Assembly (NCBI RefSeq): GCF_022606465.1
Contig: NZ_JALBUF010000003.1
Location: 212,150 to 276,149 of the forward strand
Direction of reading: 5' to 3'
DNA from: Sulfoacidibacillus ferrooxidans
GTDB lineage: Bacteria > Bacillota > Bacilli > Alicyclobacillales > SLC66
Length of the DNA: 64,000 nt
Shown here: piece after piece, positions 10,313-19,062 of the stretch
How positions within the stretch are numbered: the first letter of the stretch is position 1
How the letters are laid out: each line of letters begins with the position of its first letter
Translations under genes and position numbers: made by a program
Notes under the pieces: generated by a model
Seen by the model: only the letters and a program-made list of their open reading frames with translations
Database searches by the model: none
Told to the model about the DNA's origin: nothing

Positions 10313-11146
10313 CTACATTTCAATACGTGTAGCTTCATTGTCCATATGCCACACATCAAGATAGCGAACATCAAGCGGACATCCCAACCAATTTTGACCT
10401 ATCTGTGCAAAGGCATGAGCCTCTCCGCTGGTTAAAAATACATGATGTGGGTCACGCAAGTCAATTCTTGTGAGATGCTGTTCATCAAGCCAAAAACTAA
10501 CATCACGAGCAGTTTGTTCAGCAGAATTAATCAGACAAACATCGGGGCCAACTACCTCTTGGATCAATTTGCTTAGAAGCGGATAATGTGTACACCCCAG
10601 AATTAACGTATCCATATCAGTGTTAACGATCGGTTCCAAAGTCGCTCGCACAATCGGCAGCGCAACCTCCTCTGTAACACCACTTTCGACTAACTCTACA
10701 AACGGAGGGCAGGCAAGTGAATACGTTTCAATCCCGCGATGTGTAGCATGCAATGCTTTTGGATAACTACCTGAACGAATCGTAGCGCTTGTCCCAATAA
10801 TGCCCACCTTATGATTGAGAGTTGCTGCAATAGCCGCACGAGATCCAGGTGCAATGACACCAATTACAGGTATAGTATAGCGTTTACGAGCTGGCTCAAG
10901 ACAGATCGCTGTAGCAGTATTGCAAGCAATCACAAGCATTTTAACGCCTTGCGAAACCAGATAATCAAGTGCTTGAAACGTATACGTCGCTATCTCTTCT
11001 ACTGTACGATCACCATATGGGCAACGCAAAGAATCACCATAAAACAATACCTCCTCACGCGGAAGCTGGCGCCATATTTCTCCAACTACAGTAAGCCCAC
11101 CTACTCCAGAATCCATCACACCGATAGGTGCATTGCGCATCAGCAT
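10313..11146 (-). CDS. murI: glutamate racemase
   Basis: 277-aa enzyme converting L- to D-glutamate for peptidoglycan. Both catalytic cysteines are present in their motifs: VIACNTATA in the first half and LGCTHYPLL in the second. The N-terminus IGVMDSGVGGLTV is typical. It corresponds to racE of the gerE-ysmB-racE-rph block in Bacillus. It is co-directional with the MarR gene upstream and rph downstream. Confidence 0.95.
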   Translation of the reverse strand: MLMRNAPIGVMDSGVGGLTVVGEIWRQLPREEVLFYGDSLRCPYGDRTVEEIATYTFQALDYLVSQGVKMLVIACNTATAICLEPARKRYTIPVIGVIAPGSRAAIAATLNHKVGIIGTSATIRSGSYPKALHATHRGIETYSLACPPFVELVESGVTEEVALPIVRATLEPIVNTDMDTLILGCTHYPLLSKLIQEVVGPDVCLINSAEQTARDVSFWLDEQHLTRIDLRDPHHVFLTSGEAHAFAQIGQNWLGCPLDVRYLDVWHMDNEATRIEM

Positions 11147-11289
11147 CCCTATCCCTCCTGCCTATGTACCCTATACATACGCTCCATCTATGTAAATTAC
11201 TCAAACACAAAATACACCTATCATGTTACAAACCCATAAGTGCATTTCATCATGGTTACAATTAAACTAAAGATATCCACTACGAACCA

Positions 11290-11733
11290 CTATTCTGGAC
11301 TTAAGCGCTGTTGCAAAATCGTTAGTGCATTTAAAATGAGCATCTGTTCGCTTACTTGCAGTTGGCCTAATATAACAGCAAGATAATTTCGACGTTCTTG
11401 CAAAACTCGATCAATCAGTGCCAATCCAGGGTCTAGCACTCGTACACGGACCACACGTTTATCTTGATCATCACGCATACGCTCTACAAATCCTCTACGC
11501 TCAATACGATCAACCAAATCTGTAGTTGTACTATAGGCTAACCCGAGTTTTGCACTCAATTCACCAATCGTAATATGTTTATATTCATCAACCCATATAA
11601 GAGCATCAAATTGAGCTGGAGACATATCAAAATCACCAAGAATAGCCCTACCCTGTTTACGAATAGTAGAGGAAACATTGCGTAGCAATGTCTCTATCTT
11701 AACGACATCATCATTCATCACATTCAACGACAC
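11290..11733 (-). CDS. MarR-family transcriptional regulator (YsmB-like)
   Basis: 147-aa winged-helix regulator. The central part carries the MarR helix-turn-helix and wing: ITIGELSAKLGLAYSTTTDLVDRIERRGFVERMRDDQDKR is the typical recognition helix plus DxRxxR wing (quoted here from positions near residues 55-95). The start is GTG behind ACGGGGGTT. Position identifies it as the counterpart of B. subtilis ysmB, which sits between gerE and racE. Its ligand and targets are unknown. Confidence 0.88.
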   Translation of the reverse strand: MSLNVMNDDVVKIETLLRNVSSTIRKQGRAILGDFDMSPAQFDALIWVDEYKHITIGELSAKLGLAYSTTTDLVDRIERRGFVERMRDDQDKRVVRVRVLDPGLALIDRVLQERRNYLAVILGQLQVSEQMLILNALTILQQRLSPE

Positions 11734-11837
11734 GGTCTAACCCCCGTAATTTAACTAATTTCATTGTACACGTTGTTAAAACACCGTCAACTAAGAACAT
11801 AGACAACTGATCATCTCATGCAATAAAAATGCTGAAT

Positions 11838-11866
11838 TTGCACCCAAAAATTGCTCGTGATATACT
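11838..11866 (+). promoter_or_regulatory. probable SigA promoter of the ABC-F gene
   Basis: TTGCAC, 17-nt spacer, and TATACT preceded by TGA (extended -10) point toward the ABC-F gene. Transcription starting near 11873 would give a leader of about 200 nt, which contains a short open frame and a hairpin (next entry). Confidence 0.5.
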
Positions 11867-11964
11867 GTATTCATCACTATCGTTGTTACTTTATGAATAA
11901 AGGATGATGTTTTCGTGTGCCAAGAGCGTGTTCTCATGGTGAGTGAAGGTTGATTAGGGTTTTT

Positions 11965-12048
11965 ATGCCCATTTTTACCTTTAACCACTGATGGTGACGC
12001 GGATGGCGTGAAACGTGACGTTTTCGACATGTTGTAGTACACCATCAG
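11965..12048 (+). promoter_or_regulatory. leader peptide and hairpin upstream of the ABC-F gene
   Basis: An AGGG Shine-Dalgarno, 5 nt of spacing and an ATG open an 8-codon frame, MPIFTFNH. Its stop codon lies inside the left arm of a perfect 9-bp inverted repeat, CTGATGGTG (11988-11996) and CACCATCAG (12040-12048). The right arm ends about 10 nt before the ribosome-binding site of the main gene. A ribosome held on the leader would prevent the stem from forming. Such ribosome-sensing leaders are known for several antibiotic-resistance ABC-F genes; for this gene it is inference. Confidence 0.4.
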
Positions 12049-12071
12049 ACCATGACTGAAAGGGTTTGATG

Positions 12072-13670
12072 ATGTTGAGTATTTTAGAGATCTCCGATTT
12101 ATCCCACGGTTTTGGTGACCGAACTCTATTTCGCAATGTACAAGTTCAACTTTCTCCTCGAGAGCACGTTGCATTGATCGGAAGAAACGGTGTTGGAAAA
12201 TCAACTTTTCTTCAGATTATTGCTGATTTCATTTCTCATGACGCAGGCTATGTAAAATTTCAAAACAATATTCAATATGGTTATCTCACGCAACATGCTG
12301 ACCTTTCGCAGTTTGCTACCATTGGTGATGCGCTCCGACATGCATTTGCACCTATTTTTGCAAAAGAAGAGTTGCTACAAACGATTGCAGAAAAACTTGG
12401 AACTGTAGCCGATCAAGAGCTAGAACGATTACTAGAACGCTATGCGAACTTACAAGAAGAACTTGAGCGTGATGGGATCTATGAGCTTGGTTCACGTGTG
12501 GATTCAGTAGCTTCTGGTTTAGGCTTACTTGAGCTCGGACTCGATCGCCCCGTCGCAAATCTCAGTGGTGGACAACGCACAAAAGTGTTGCTAGGCCAGT
12601 TGCTTTTACAACAGCCAGATGTTCTGCTCCTTGATGAACCTACTAACTTTCTTGATGCAGAACATGTCATTTGGTTAAAAGACTACCTACAAAATTATCC
12701 CCAAGCATTTATCGTTATCTCTCACGAAGCTGATTTTCTAGAAGAAGTGGGAAACGTTATTTGGTCTATTGAAAATGCACAACTCATTCGCTATAACGGT
12801 AAATATTCAGCTTATTTAGCGTATGCACAAGAACGAAATGCACAACAAGTTCAGGCGTTCACAAGACAACAACAAGAAATTAAACGTACAGAAGAATTTA
12901 TCGATAAAAACATCGCCCGCGCTTCGACAACAAAGCGTGCACAAAGTCGGCGTAAAGCGCTAGAAAAGCTCGACCGCATTGAAATTCCGCCAACAACTCC
13001 ACCGCCATCATTCCCGTTTGTGGAGGCACCATCATCTGCTAAAATTTCGATCGATGCAAAAGGATTGCAGATCGGCTATTCACATGCGCTTCTACCTCCA
13101 CTCGACATTATCATTGAGCAAGGGAGTAAGATTGCACTTGTGGGTTATAACGGGATTGGTAAATCAACTCTTTTGCGAACATTAGTTGGAGAGCTGCCTG
13201 CATTTGATGGGAAACTGCAACGTGATGAAAAACTTCAAATTGGTTACTTTGCCCAGGAAAATTATCAACACGATCAAATGACTGCGCTGGAAAGAGTATG
13301 GCAACATGTTCCTAGTTGGCCACAGCAGGATGTTCGTAAAGCGCTGGCTCGATCCGGGTTAAAGCAAGAGCATATCACCCAACAGATTCGCTCACTAAGT
13401 GGCGGTGAACAGGCGAAGATACGGCTTTGTATTTTAACACTGCATCAATACAATGCATTAGTTCTCGATGAACCTACCAATCACTTAGACAACGCTTCGC
13501 GCAATGCCCTACAGGCTGCGCTAAAAAAATTTCGTGGGACTGTCATCCTTGTATCACATGAACCTATTTTTTATCAATCCATCGTGGATTCCACAGTTGA
13601 CCTAGAATCCCTCTTTACTCGTGGAGTTGCGGATCGAATTATCGCACATGGTGCAAAGTCTCGTCGTTAA
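12072..13670 (+). CDS. ABC-F family ATPase (YkpA/YbiT-like)
   Basis: About 532 aa with two ABC ATPase domains and no membrane segments. Domain 1 has Walker A GRNGVGKS, signature LSGGQ and Walker B VLLLDEPTNFLD. Domain 2 has Walker A GYNGIGKS, signature LSGGE and Walker B ALVLDEPTNHLD. A charged interdomain linker of about 80 residues lies between them. The N-terminus LEISDLSHGFGDRTLF resembles YkpA/YbiT-type translation factors more than the known resistance proteins. The start is chosen 7 nt after GAAAGGG; ATG codons immediately upstream are alternatives. A leader with a possible attenuator precedes it. The gene is an insertion relative to the Bacillus gene order. Confidence 0.88.
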   Translation: MLSILEISDLSHGFGDRTLFRNVQVQLSPREHVALIGRNGVGKSTFLQIIADFISHDAGYVKFQNNIQYGYLTQHADLSQFATIGDALRHAFAPIFAKEELLQTIAEKLGTVADQELERLLERYANLQEELERDGIYELGSRVDSVASGLGLLELGLDRPVANLSGGQRTKVLLGQLLLQQPDVLLLDEPTNFLDAEHVIWLKDYLQNYPQAFIVISHEADFLEEVGNVIWSIENAQLIRYNGKYSAYLAYAQERNAQQVQAFTRQQQEIKRTEEFIDKNIARASTTKRAQSRRKALEKLDRIEIPPTTPPPSFPFVEAPSSAKISIDAKGLQIGYSHALLPPLDIIIEQGSKIALVGYNGIGKSTLLRTLVGELPAFDGKLQRDEKLQIGYFAQENYQHDQMTALERVWQHVPSWPQQDVRKALARSGLKQEHITQQIRSLSGGEQAKIRLCILTLHQYNALVLDEPTNHLDNASRNALQAALKKFRGTVILVSHEPIFYQSIVDSTVDLESLFTRGVADRIIAHGAKSRR

Positions 13671-13707
13671 TTCATGGAAGACAGGCAAATATAGACCCAC
13701 AGATCGA

Positions 13708-13747
13708 GAAAAGAAGACCGCCTAGGTATCTAGGCGGTCTTCTTTTC
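13708..13747. terminator. bidirectional terminator between the ABC-F gene and qoxD
   Basis: Perfect 18-bp stem with a GTAT loop. The arms begin and end with A- and T-runs (GAAAAGAAG... and ...CTTCTTTTC), so it can terminate transcription from either side of this convergent pair. Confidence 0.88.
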
Positions 13748-13797
13748 CATGATAAACTCTGTAAAGCAAAGCGTTGACGACATCATGGATACAGGGA

Positions 13798-14154
13798 CTA
13801 CGCAACAGATGAACGGAATGTCATAATCCATGCTGATCCTGCAACGATGGTAATCGCCACGAAGAAAGCAAATAACAAGGTCATCACATGCGTACGCGAT
13901 CCATGATTTTCAGTTACGTGCATAAACATCAGTAACTGCACTAAAAGTTGCATGATCGCTAGTACAACAATCGTTACAATATCCACCGTTACTGGCAAAG
14001 CTGAAGATAACACTAACCCAAGAGCTGCAAAGGTGAGAATCAGTGACAAGACATAGCCAATGATATGTTTCCAAGGAAACTTATCGTGATGCGCTGGTTG
14101 ACCTGGCGTAATCGAAGTGCCATTTACTGCGTTGACATCAGAGTGTGTTGTCAT
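13798..14154 (-). CDS. qoxD: aa3-type menaquinol oxidase subunit IV
   Basis: 118-aa membrane protein with three hydrophobic segments after a polar N-terminus of about 30 residues. The motif MFMHVTENHG between helices 2 and 3 is typical of the small CyoD/QoxD subunit. It is the last gene of the qoxABCD operon, 1 bp after qoxC, with AAAGGTGAG as ribosome-binding site. The subunit stabilises the oxidase and is not catalytic. Confidence 0.9.
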   Translation of the reverse strand: MTTHSDVNAVNGTSITPGQPAHHDKFPWKHIIGYVLSLILTFAALGLVLSSALPVTVDIVTIVVLAIMQLLVQLLMFMHVTENHGSRTHVMTLLFAFFVAITIVAGSAWIMTFRSSVA

Positions 14155-14155
14155 C

Positions 14156-14782
14156 CTAACTCACCTTTCCTGAGAGATAGACTACTGTGAAGATAAAGAT
14201 CCAAATGGCATCAAGAAAGTGCCAGTAAATACTGACCACAAATGCTTTTCGAGCAGTAACAGCCGTAATACCATAGCGAATTAATTGAATGAGGATCGAA
14301 ATCATCCAAAATATACCAATCGTAACGTGCGTACCATGTGTTCCTACGAGTATGAAAAAGGACGATAGAAAGGCGCTCCTAGTAATATTTGCACCTTCAC
14401 CAACATACTTTGCAAACTCGCTAATTTCCATGCCAACAAACCCCATACCTAAGAGGATTGTGACGATCCACCAGCCGATCATTGGTTGAAGACGACTGCG
14501 ATGCATCTCAAAAATCGCAAGCCCACATGTAAAGCTACTAGTCAATAGTAATAAGGTTTCTGTGACAAAACCCGGTACGTCAAAGAGTTGTTCTGCTGTA
14601 GGTCCACCATACGTATTGTTGTGCAATACCACATAGGTTGCAAACAAACACGAAAACAACACAATGTCAGCTGCGATAAAAACCCAAAACCCTAAGATCT
14701 TTAATTGTCCATCTTCTGTTGAATACTCAAGCGGCACGGACGGATCGACCGGCGCATGATGTGCATCCATTTGGTATGCCAT
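14156..14782 (-). CDS. qoxC: aa3-type menaquinol oxidase subunit III
   Basis: 208 aa with five membrane helices, matching the short quinol-oxidase form of subunit III. Conserved parts are the first helix LKILGFWVFIAADIVLFSCLFATYVV, the HGTHVTIGIFW segment and the last YWHFLDAIWIFIFTVVYL helix, quoted by region. It starts behind GGGGGAGG, 2 bp after the qoxB stop. Confidence 0.93.
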   Translation of the reverse strand: MAYQMDAHHAPVDPSVPLEYSTEDGQLKILGFWVFIAADIVLFSCLFATYVVLHNNTYGGPTAEQLFDVPGFVTETLLLLTSSFTCGLAIFEMHRSRLQPMIGWWIVTILLGMGFVGMEISEFAKYVGEGANITRSAFLSSFFILVGTHGTHVTIGIFWMISILIQLIRYGITAVTARKAFVVSIYWHFLDAIWIFIFTVVYLSGKVS

Positions 14783-14784
14783 GA

Positions 14785-16740
14785 CTACGACCTCCCCCCG
14801 CCTGACTCAGTGTGTTCAATCTCTTCCACACTGATGTAGTGATCTGTATTGGTTTCAAATGACCTAGAGAACATGAAGAAGAATACTGCTAAGAGACCTA
14901 ATCCAGCCACTAACCACCACTCAAAAACAAATCCAAAAAACGAGATGAAAAATGCAACTGCCATTAAAAATGGCCGCCCAGAGTTATTAGGCATGTGAAT
15001 AGGCGTATATGGTTTCGCTTTTAACGTATACTTCGCCTTATCTTTGCCATACTTGCGATCCCAGAACGCATCGCGCCCATAGATCATTGGAATATGTGCA
15101 AAATTATACTCTGGTGCAGGTGATGTCGTCGCCCATTCCAGCGCACGTCCATCCCATGCATCACCTGTCAAGTCACGTTCGCCATTTTTGATACTCCAGA
15201 TGATGTTGACCATCATAAACATCATGGCAAATCCTTGACCAAAAGCACCTACAGTTTCTAGCATATTGAGATGACTCCACCCAAGACCTGGTGGATACGT
15301 GTACATGCGCCGCGTCATCCCCATTAACCCAAGCAAATACATTGGAAGGAAGGTTAAATTAAAGCTAATCATAAACAACCAGAAATGCCATTTGCCAAGC
15401 GTTTCATTTAATTTCATGCCGAACATTTTGGGCCACCAGTAATACAACCCAGAGAACACTCCAAAAACAGTTCCACCAACTAGCATATAGTGAAAGTGAG
15501 CAATCAAAAAGTAACTATTATGATACTGATAATCTGCAGGAGCAACAGCTAGCATCACACCTGTCATACCACCGATCACAAATGTCGGAATAAAAGCCAG
15601 TGACCAAAGCATTGCCGTATTGAATCTGACTTTACCTTTGTACATCGTGAAAATCCAGTTAAATATTTTAACGCCAGTGGGGATAGCAATCAACATCGTT
15701 GACACTCCAAAAAACGAGTTGACCGTTGCGCCGGCACCCATTGTAAAAAAGTGATGAACCCAGACAAGAAAACTAAGAAAAGCAATCGCAATCAATGATC
15801 CCACCATGGCCGAATACCCAAATAACTTCTTACCTGAGAACGTCCCAATCACCTCAGATAAGATACCAAAGGCCGGCAAGATAACAATATACACCTCCGG
15901 GTGACCCCAAATCCAAAAGAGGTTAACCCACATCATCGGCATTCCACCGTGTGTCATTGAAAAAATGTGTGATCCAAACAAACGATCAAAAGAGAGAAGC
16001 GAAAGTGCTACTGTAAGCACAGGGAAAGCAAAAATAATGAGGATGGAGGTAATCAGCGTAGACCATACAAACATTGGCATCCTCATCAGCGTCATTCCAG
16101 GTGCTCGCATTTTAATGATGGTCACTAAGAAATTAATACCGCTAGCTAGTGTACCTAATCCTGCTAGGTTTAACCCGAATAAATAGTAGTTTTCACCGGG
16201 CCCTGGTGAAAATGTCGGTCCTGCAAGCGGTGCATAACTAGTCCAACCCGCATCAGGTGAACCACCGATAACAAAAGATAAATTAAATAACAGTGCGCCA
16301 AAAAAGAATGTCCATAAACTAATCGCGTTTAAATAAGGAAACGCAACATCGCGTGCACCAATTTGCAATGGCATAGCAACGTTGATTAAACCAATCAACA
16401 TAGGCATTGCCATAAATAAAATCATAATCGTTCCATGCGTGGTAAAGACCTCATCATAATGTTGTGCCCCAAGAAAATGATTATTTGGCACAGCCAACTG
16501 AGTCCGCATCATCAGACCATCCATGCCGCCGCGAAAAAACATGGCAAATGCAGCTAAGATATACATAATCCCGATCTTTTTATGGTCAACCGTAGTCAAC
16601 CATTCGCGCCATAGCCATTTCCATTTTTTAAAGTAAGTCAAAACACCTACAATGCTTATGCTTGCAAGAATAATCAACACATCAGCAATGTAAATATCTA
16701 TACCTGACACGAAAAGGTGATTAAAATAATGTGGAAGCAT
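14785..16740 (-). CDS. qoxB: aa3-type menaquinol oxidase subunit I (QoxB)
   Basis: 651-aa haem-copper oxidase subunit I with about 14-15 helices. It has the extra N-terminal helix and the C-terminal extension of the QoxB type. The haem and CuB ligands are in place: TTHGTIMI for low-spin haem, WIWGHPEVYIVILP with the Tyr-His cross-link pair, VHHFFTMG for the CuB histidines, and HFHYMLVGG near the haem iron. The sequence closely follows B. subtilis QoxB over its whole length as I remember it. It reduces oxygen to water at the expense of menaquinol and pumps protons. The operon order is qoxA-B-C-D. Confidence 0.95.
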   Translation of the reverse strand: MLPHYFNHLFVSGIDIYIADVLIILASISIVGVLTYFKKWKWLWREWLTTVDHKKIGIMYILAAFAMFFRGGMDGLMMRTQLAVPNNHFLGAQHYDEVFTTHGTIMILFMAMPMLIGLINVAMPLQIGARDVAFPYLNAISLWTFFFGALLFNLSFVIGGSPDAGWTSYAPLAGPTFSPGPGENYYLFGLNLAGLGTLASGINFLVTIIKMRAPGMTLMRMPMFVWSTLITSILIIFAFPVLTVALSLLSFDRLFGSHIFSMTHGGMPMMWVNLFWIWGHPEVYIVILPAFGILSEVIGTFSGKKLFGYSAMVGSLIAIAFLSFLVWVHHFFTMGAGATVNSFFGVSTMLIAIPTGVKIFNWIFTMYKGKVRFNTAMLWSLAFIPTFVIGGMTGVMLAVAPADYQYHNSYFLIAHFHYMLVGGTVFGVFSGLYYWWPKMFGMKLNETLGKWHFWLFMISFNLTFLPMYLLGLMGMTRRMYTYPPGLGWSHLNMLETVGAFGQGFAMMFMMVNIIWSIKNGERDLTGDAWDGRALEWATTSPAPEYNFAHIPMIYGRDAFWDRKYGKDKAKYTLKAKPYTPIHMPNNSGRPFLMAVAFFISFFGFVFEWWLVAGLGLLAVFFFMFSRSFETNTDHYISVEEIEHTESGGGRS

Positions 16741-16837
16741 CGTTCTCCCCCTTTACAATCGTAGTACAAAACAAAAAGAGTAGAAGAAATTAATTATGGC
16801 AATGACCTTCATCTAGTGACGTTATCTCAAATACCTC

Positions 16838-17704
16838 TTACATGCCCATCTGCGTATTTTGATTTTGTGCAACTGATGCAGCAGGATAAGAAGAAAATGT
16901 CATAATAGGAGATAAACCTTGGTGTTTCACAAGATACGTAGCTTCATTCATTGTTAATGCAGGATACTTCGACTTAACTGTTGAAACCCACTGATTAAAC
17001 TGCGTTTGCGTTTTGGAGTACACATTAAACTGCATATGTGCAAATCCTTTTCCGGAGAAGTTTGCTCCGCGGCCAAGGTATACACCTGGTTTATCTGCCT
17101 CTAGCCAAAGGCCAAGATCGGCACCAGGCATCGTAAACTCCATACCGCCGAGCTCAGGAACCCAAAACGTATTCATTGGGCCTACAGAAGTCAACATAAA
17201 TTTCACAGGAACACCAGCAGGTATGACTAGATAGTTCACAGTTTCAATGTGCTGAGCAGGATACTGAAATATCCATTTCCAATCTGCACTCGTTACATCT
17301 ACTTCTATCGGATCATGTGCCGAAGCCGGCGGATCTTTTAGTGCGTAAGTTGTCTGCACCGTAGGGATCGCAAGCGCAATAACAATCAAAACAGGAATAA
17401 CTGTCCAGGTTACTTCGAGTTTGGTATTTCCTTCGATATTAGGATCGTAAGTTTTCTCAATCCCTGGTCGCGATGCTCTGTATTTAATTAGCATGTAGGC
17501 AAATAATCCAAACACTACTATGCCCACAAAGGCCATTAATACAAAAGACCAAACGATCAAGTTAAACTCCTTTTGCGCTACTGGACCTTCCGGATGAAGT
17601 ACAGCTATCTGCGATCCACAACCAGAAAGCATAAGCATGGAGACTGCTGATAACGCGGCGAATGTTAATCCACGTCGTTTCTTTGGTGACAGCATGCTTC
17701 TCAC
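16838..17704 (-). CDS. qoxA: aa3-type menaquinol oxidase subunit II (QoxA), lipoprotein
   Basis: 288 aa. The N-terminus has a signal with lipobox LMLSGC, so Cys is probably lipidated. Two membrane helices follow, with ADWKWIFQYPAQ and ETVNYLVIPAGVPV in the outer cupredoxin-fold domain. The CuA ligands of cytochrome c oxidases (CxxxC with His and Met) are absent, which identifies a quinol oxidase. It starts with GTG behind GAGGAG. It is the first gene of the operon, preceded by about 400 bp of non-coding DNA. Confidence 0.93.
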   Translation of the reverse strand: MRSMLSPKKRRGLTFAALSAVSMLMLSGCGSQIAVLHPEGPVAQKEFNLIVWSFVLMAFVGIVVFGLFAYMLIKYRASRPGIEKTYDPNIEGNTKLEVTWTVIPVLIVIALAIPTVQTTYALKDPPASAHDPIEVDVTSADWKWIFQYPAQHIETVNYLVIPAGVPVKFMLTSVGPMNTFWVPELGGMEFTMPGADLGLWLEADKPGVYLGRGANFSGKGFAHMQFNVYSKTQTQFNQWVSTVKSKYPALTMNEATYLVKHQGLSPIMTFSSYPAASVAQNQNTQMGM

Positions 17705-17915
17705 TCATCTCCTCTCTTCAATTTTGTCAACAGTGCCTGCGTGCTTACATGGTTGCACAACATCAAATCGCGTTTATACCCGTTCCAAGTAAGAATGAAA
17801 ACGTATTTCATAACCGTTCATTTATGCAACCGACATAGAAGCGTTCAAGCATCATATCAACGATTTGATGTTAGCACTCTTTGGGCTAGTCCCGCATTAT
17901 GCTAATAGGCAAAAT

Positions 17916-17928
17916 TGACATAATGTCA
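17916..17928. promoter_or_regulatory. TGACATaATGTCA inverted repeat upstream of qoxA
   Basis: A perfect 6-1-6 inverted repeat in the qoxA-ctaM intergenic region, about 210 bp upstream of the qoxA start. It lies just upstream of a CATAAT -10-like sequence on the minus strand. It could be an operator for a respiratory regulator, but it matches no site I can name with confidence. The rest of the 17705-18038 stretch shows no gene. Confidence 0.3.
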
Positions 17929-18038
17929 TAGTTTCATCACGACTTCCATAAAAAAAGTCATATATTATTTGATTTTAAAAGAAGGAATTCTAGAATACAC
18001 TCTATTTTTGTATAAATTATAAAAATAGTAAATACAAA

Positions 18039-18093
18039 TAGAGCCTTTTATCTAACATTAAGCGTAACGCCTAACATTAGATAAAAGGCTCTA
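18039..18093 (-). terminator. terminator downstream of ctaM
   Basis: Perfect 17-bp arms (TAGAGCCTTTTATCTAA and its complement) enclose a loop that can form an inner GCGT/ACGC stem. On the minus strand a T-rich sequence (CTATTTGTATTT) overlaps the end. It separates ctaM from the qox operon. Confidence 0.75.
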
Positions 18094-18113
18094 CCATCTC
18101 GTAAATCACCCTT

Positions 18114-18572
18114 TTACTGACCTAATACATGCAACACATTTTTTAATGTTTCTCCAGGTGGGAAGATGACAAACAGCATGAGGTACACAGCAAGTCCAGT
18201 CGCTGCAGTAATAAACCAAAAAATAGCAGTCCAAGGCCCTACCTTACGATGAATCCGAAATCTTCTCTTAAATGCCAACCGCAACACCCAAACGCCCATG
18301 ATCGCAGCAACAGTCGCAAGAAAAACATGAATTTTCAAAAACAGAGTATATGCGGGAACATAGCTAGCTGGACCACCAAATTCCGTATCGCCAACTACAA
18401 ATGTCCCCACTGCATAACTCACAAAAAATAACGCTCCCAATATACTTCCAGCTACCATGAATCGACGATGAATTCGCACGCGGTTTCTGCGAATCATCAC
18501 CCATCCAACAGCAATACATAGGGCGCTAAGAATCATTGTACTTTCATTAAATAGTGCCCATCCTGCAGCCAC
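18114..18572 (-). CDS. DUF420 membrane protein, probable oxidase maturation factor CtaM
   Basis: About 152 aa with four membrane helices. Conserved DUF420 features are the RIHRRFM segment after helix 1-2, FLKIHVFLATVAA, and RIHRKVGPWTAIFWFITAATG, each with a His. In Staphylococcus the DUF420 protein CtaM is needed for a functional aa3 menaquinol oxidase; B. subtilis YozB is a relative. Its place next to qoxABCD fits that role. The start is GTG with GAGGAGGG 5 nt upstream; longer in-frame starts lack a good site. Confidence 0.8.
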   Translation of the reverse strand: MAAGWALFNESTMILSALCIAVGWVMIRRNRVRIHRRFMVAGSILGALFFVSYAVGTFVVGDTEFGGPASYVPAYTLFLKIHVFLATVAAIMGVWVLRLAFKRRFRIHRKVGPWTAIFWFITAATGLAVYLMLFVIFPPGETLKNVLHVLGQ

Positions 18573-18821
18573 AGACACCCTCCTCATGGTATAACTTAGC
18601 CTTAATACTCCTTTTGTCCACTTTATCATAGTACATGTAATCAACATTTTCCTCAATGATATGTATAAAATCCTGCTTTTTCACACTCCACTTATCCAAT
18701 GTTCATTTAATTGTGCGATATGACAACACATTCAATTGGGTTTCGCTCATCTTGTCGCTTATTGTCTTTTCAAAACGAATTTTACTATTCCCTAGGCAAT
18801 CTTTATTTTTATAAAAAAATT

Positions 18822-18846
18822 CCCCTATCGCAATGGACGACAGGGG
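18822..18846 (-). terminator. intrinsic terminator of the gerE 3' part
   Basis: CCCCTGTCG-loop-CGATAGGGG gives a 9-bp stem with one G-U pair, followed on the minus strand by AATTTTTTTAT. It lies 9 bp after the gerE stop codon. The 3' end of gerE therefore keeps its own transcription end point. Confidence 0.85.
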
Positions 18847-18854
18847 GTGGCGAA

Positions 18855-18938
18855 CTAAATTTGCAATTCGCCCATTCTGACCAACTCCACAACAGCTTGT
18901 GAACGGCCTTTGACGTTCAGTTTTTTCATGACATTAGA
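18855..18938 (-). CDS. gerE: gerE, 3' part (interrupted gene)
   Basis: From the 8-bp core the frame reads SNV-MKKLNVKGRSQAVVEL and ends in a ...GELQI stop, which is the C-terminal dimerisation end of GerE. It has no start codon or ribosome-binding site of its own. Joined at the core to the 5' part 10.5 kb away, it gives a 75-codon GerE (B. subtilis GerE has 74 residues). GerE is the last mother-cell regulator in sporulation, controlling spore-coat genes. As it stands it cannot be translated as GerE, so function needs excision of the intervening DNA. Confidence 0.9.
   Translation of the reverse strand, partial: SNVMKKLNVKGRSQAVVELVRMGELQI
18931..18938 (-). other. attachment-site core, gerE 3' side
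   Basis: TCTAATGT on the gerE strand, shared exactly with the other boundary of the element. The gene side continues CATGAAAAAACTG; the element side is GTGACTGTATC. The centre of symmetry of the arms falls on the AA dinucleotide, a likely crossover point. Confidence 0.8.
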
Positions 18939-19062
18939 GATACAGTCACTCGTGTAAGCAAAACGATCGTTCTCTTTCGCAAAGTAGCAAGTAGCCAAGC
19001 CATCTCTTCATACATTTTATAATAGACCGCTCCGTGTACATCACTTCAATGGAGGCTATTGT

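Noticed and set aside
11791..12204. 137-codon minus frame across the start of the ABC-F gene
   Set aside because: It is antisense to the conserved N-terminus and leader of the ABC-F gene, has no ribosome-binding site and an unnatural composition.
17871..17879. TTAGCACTC resembling half of a CIRCE element upstream of qoxA
   Set aside because: The second half (GAGTGCTAA after 9 nt) is missing, and no heat-shock gene follows.
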